From contig JAICQE010000190.1 of assembly GCA_025938035.1 (NCBI GenBank), forward strand, positions 1-7,611: DNA of 7,611 nt, written 5' to 3'. The stretch is from Vicinamibacteria bacterium. Its GTDB lineage: Bacteria > Acidobacteriota > Vicinamibacteria > Vicinamibacterales > UBA2999. The position numbers and the translations under genes were made by a program. The notes under the pieces are model-generated. The model searched no databases. It worked only from the letters and a program-made list of their open reading frames with translations, and was not told the DNA's origin. Shown piece after piece: positions 6,071-7,611 of the stretch; positions within the stretch are counted from its first letter, which is position 1, and each line of letters starts with the position of its first letter.

Positions 6071-6706
6071 CTATTGACCGATCGCGGGGCTGCCGGTGTC
6101 GCTCTCGCCGGCAGCGCTGCCCGTCGTGGCGTCAGCCGGCGGCGTTGCCGGGGTCTCTTCGCCAGGCGGCACGCCAGCCGGCGGCGGCGCATCGGGCGGA
6201 GGGATGCGGCGCCGCGCCTCGCGGCCGCGGAACAGCCGATCGATCAGGCGCGGTGAGCTGGCCGTCGGATCCCATCCGAGGCGCAGGACCGTGACCTGCA
6301 CTTCCTTGCGGCCGAAGCGCAGCGCCTCGTGGCAGCTCCACATGTACAGGTCGAGGATCCGGCCTCGTACGCTCGGTCCGGTATCCATCACGGTGTAGAC
6401 GCCGTTGTAGCGGCTGTCGCCCGTTGCGATGTTGAGCACGCTGCCGACAGGAAGGAGTGCCGGATCGGCGGCGGCTATCCCTGTACGAACACCGACGCCC
6501 GAGGCGGTCGTCGTGCCCTTGCAATAGGCGGTGGCGTCGAACTGCAGCCGCGAGCCCGGCGGCGGTTGCGCGTTCCCGAGCATCGACGTCAGCGACAGAT
6601 ACCGCGAATCGAGCATCCGCGTCTCGTACAGGAACACGAAGCCCACCATGGCGACGACGAGCACCGCCAGCTTCCGCCCGATCGATCGCGAGATCGTGAA
6701 TCGCAT
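6071..6706 (-). CDS. Membrane-anchored 3D-domain protein (double-psi beta-barrel, MltA-like)
   Basis: 211 aa. Residues 13-27 form one hydrophobic segment after a basic N-terminus (signal anchor), so the rest should be periplasmic. The 3D domain spans about 57-141, from FDATAYC..G...ASG (56-70) to VLRLGW (140-145). It carries the three signature aspartates: Asp81 in AADP, Asp108 in VMDTG and Asp119 in LDLYM. In MltA and the Bacillus/Rpf-like proteins this fold acts on peptidoglycan, so a cell-wall lytic role is plausible but unproven. The C-terminus (about 168-211) is a Pro/Ala/Thr-rich, probably disordered tail; no LysM or G5 domain is seen. I chose the ATG at 6706 because the in-frame extension to 6772 starts at a GTG inside a repeat copy and encodes repeat-derived residues. 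A GC hairpin overlaps the region where a ribosome binding site would be. Upstream on the same strand, beyond a repeat array, is thiL. Confidence 0.85.
   Translation of the reverse strand: MRFTISRSIGRKLAVLVVAMVGFVFLYETRMLDSRYLSLTSMLGNAQPPPGSRLQFDATAYCKGTTTASGVGVRTGIAAADPALLPVGSVLNIATGDSRYNGVYTVMDTGPSVRGRILDLYMWSCHEALRFGRKEVQVTVLRLGWDPTASSPRLIDRLFRGREARRRIPPPDAPPPAGVPPGEETPATPPADATTGSAAGESDTGSPAIGQ
6089..6115 (+). terminator. Possible hairpin ending hsp20 transcription
   Basis: GCTGCCGG (6089-6096) and CCGGCAGC (6108-6115) form a perfect 8-bp stem with an 11-nt loop, 22 nt after the hsp20 stop. There is no T tract after it, and it lies inside the 3' coding end of the opposing gene, so it may be chance in a GC-rich coding stretch. 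Confidence 0.25.
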
Positions 6707-6710
6707 ACTT

Positions 6711-6729
6711 GTGGGGTGGCTCACCCCGC
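6711..6729 (-). promoter_or_regulatory. Hairpin just upstream of the 3D-domain gene start
   Basis: On the minus strand, GGGGTG (6727-6722) pairs with CACCCC (6718-6713) across a 3-nt loop. One wobble and one G-C pair extend the stem to 8 pairs. The hairpin ends 4 nt before the ATG at 6706. The only purine-rich Shine-Dalgarno candidate, GGGGTGAG, lies in its 5' arm and loop. It could limit translation or be left over from a repeat or terminator. Confidence 0.35.
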
Positions 6730-6730
6730 G

Positions 6731-6874
6731 GTCCGGCTGAAGTCGGAATCTGGTCCGGCTGAAGCCGGACACTACGAAACCGCGCCGTGCATCAACGGTC
6801 CGGCTGAAGCCGGGCTGGTCCGGCTAAAGCCGGACACTACGTACACCAACCGTCGGCTGAAGCCGGACACTACG
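6731..6874 (-). repeat. Palindromic repeat array 2 (five copies, minus orientation)
   Basis: Five copies of the same hairpin unit as array 1, reading CGTAGT then GTCCGGCTTCAGCCGGAC on the minus strand with minor changes. They lie at 6731-6747 (decayed, no CGTAG part), 6753-6776 (perfect), 6798-6814 (no CGTAG part), 6818-6841 (TTTA loop) and 6852-6874 (one base missing from the stem). All copies with the flank have CGTAGT, whereas array 1 has TAGC, so the arrays are different subtypes. Spacing is irregular, unlike array 1. The array fills most of the 177-nt gap between thiL and the 3D-domain gene. It accounts for repeat-derived RLKPDTT peptides on the opposite strand. Confidence 0.9.
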
Positions 6875-6883
6875 AACGCGCCG

Positions 6884-7611
6884 TCAACCGGTCCGGAAAT
6901 GTTCGTATCCGGCCGGGAGCGCGCGCGTGCCCGTCGCGCCACGGACGACCAGATCCCGTTCCTTCGTCGCCACTCCTATCCGAGTGACCGGCGTGCGCAT
7001 CGTCTGCAGGACGCCGCGCAGCCGGCCGCGGTGCGGGGGGCGCACGGTGAAGAGCAGCTCGTAGTCGTCACCCGATGCGAACGCGGTCTCGAGCGCGTCG
7101 CCGCCCATACGTTCGTGCCAGTGCCGCACCGCATCGCTGAGCGGAATCTCGGCCGCGTCGAGCGCGATGCCGACATTCGAGGCCGATGCCACCTGGCGCA
7201 CGGCATCAGCGAGTCCGTCGCTCACGTCCATACAACTCGAGGCCACGCGATTGCGCCCGAGCAGCAACCCGGCGCGGACTCGCGGTTCCGGCCTCAGATA
7301 GCGCTCCACGCAGGACGCATATGTGTCCGCCGCGCCGCGCTCCTGCTGCAGGCATCGAAGGCCGACGGCGGCGTCGCCCAGCGTTCCGGTGACATACACC
7401 TCGTCCCCGGGCCGTACCCCGCTGCGCCTCAGAATGCGCCGCGGATGTACCGTGCCGGTTGCCGTCACGTCGATCGCCAGCGGTCCGGGCGTTCGCGTGA
7501 TGTTTCCGCCGACGAGTACGGCCCGGTGCCGCTGGGCCAGCGCCACGAGTCCGTCGACGATGCCGTCCAGGGTTGCGACTTCCAACCCGTCCGGCAGCAG
7601 TAGTGACAACA
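6884..7611 (-). CDS. thiL: Thiamine-monophosphate kinase ThiL, C-terminal part
   Basis: ThiL phosphorylates thiamine monophosphate with ATP to thiamine diphosphate, the last step of cofactor synthesis, in the cytoplasm. About 242 of the usual 320-340 residues are present; the N-terminus and start lie beyond the right edge. Numbering from the first complete codon inside the edge (7607-7609), the visible motifs are VGGNITRTPGPLAIDVTATG (33-52), the metal/ATP-site MDVSDGLADAV (127-137) with Asp128 and Asp131, EIPL (154-157), the SGDDYELLF stretch (179-187) and the terminal GYEHF (234-238). This order is diagnostic of ThiL rather than of the related PurM or SelD. The N-terminal Asp-rich metal site is not in view. 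No thi gene is seen nearby. A 177-nt repeat-filled gap separates it from the next gene on the strand. Confidence 0.93.
   Translation of the reverse strand, partial: LSLLLPDGLEVATLDGIVDGLVALAQRHRAVLVGGNITRTPGPLAIDVTATGTVHPRRILRRSGVRPGDEVYVTGTLGDAAVGLRCLQQERGAADTYASCVERYLRPEPRVRAGLLLGRNRVASSCMDVSDGLADAVRQVASASNVGIALDAAEIPLSDAVRHWHERMGGDALETAFASGDDYELLFTVRPPHRGRLRGVLQTMRTPVTRIGVATKERDLVVRGATGTRALPAGYEHFRTG

Noticed and set aside
6329..7603. Plus-strand open frame (424 codons) opposite the 3D-domain gene, the repeat array and thiL
   Set aside because: It crosses two well-supported genes and the repeats; the middle is repeat-derived RLKPDTT sequence.

Overview
The window looks like a GC-rich bacterial chromosome segment, probably Acidobacteriota of the Vicinamibacteria type. 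The main clue is two clusters of a dispersed palindromic repeat (core GTCCGGCTTCAGCCGGAC, preceded by CGTAGY). Read through, it gives peptides such as SGFSRT and RLKPDTT, which I remember as common in predicted proteins of that group. This assignment is from memory and is moderate in confidence.

Layout, plus strand. Positions 2-1711 hold the 3' part of an ABC exporter half-transporter with complete ATPase motifs. After a 50-nt gap comes a compact three-gene unit: an erythromycin-esterase-like protein (1762-3090), an alpha/beta hydrolase of the dienelactone hydrolase type (3092-3796, 1 nt later) and a type I phosphoribosyltransferase (3821-4495). A repeat array (4527-4652) and a good sigma-54 promoter match (4682-4696) follow. 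Downstream of that is a two-gene unit: a glycine-zipper envelope protein, probably a lipoprotein (4764-5414), and a small heat shock protein of the Hsp20 family (5437-6066).

Layout, minus strand. A membrane-anchored 3D-domain protein (6071-6706) converges on hsp20 with 4 nt between them. A second repeat array (6731-6874) separates it from the C-terminal part of thiL, thiamine-monophosphate kinase (6884-7611), which runs off the window edge.

How the genes may work together. The phosphoribosyltransferase, hydrolase and Ere-like genes are the separate-gene form of domains that occur fused in Mycobacterium tuberculosis Rv2030c (PRTase plus Ere-like) and Rv0571c (PRTase plus hydrolase). Rv2030c lies beside the Hsp20 gene hspX in the hypoxia/dormancy DosR regulon. 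Here too an Hsp20 gene lies close by. This suggests a conserved, biochemically uncharacterised stress module whose substrate is unknown. The envelope glycine-zipper protein and the possible sigma-54 control of the hsp20 unit fit a stress-induced locus, but that part is inference.
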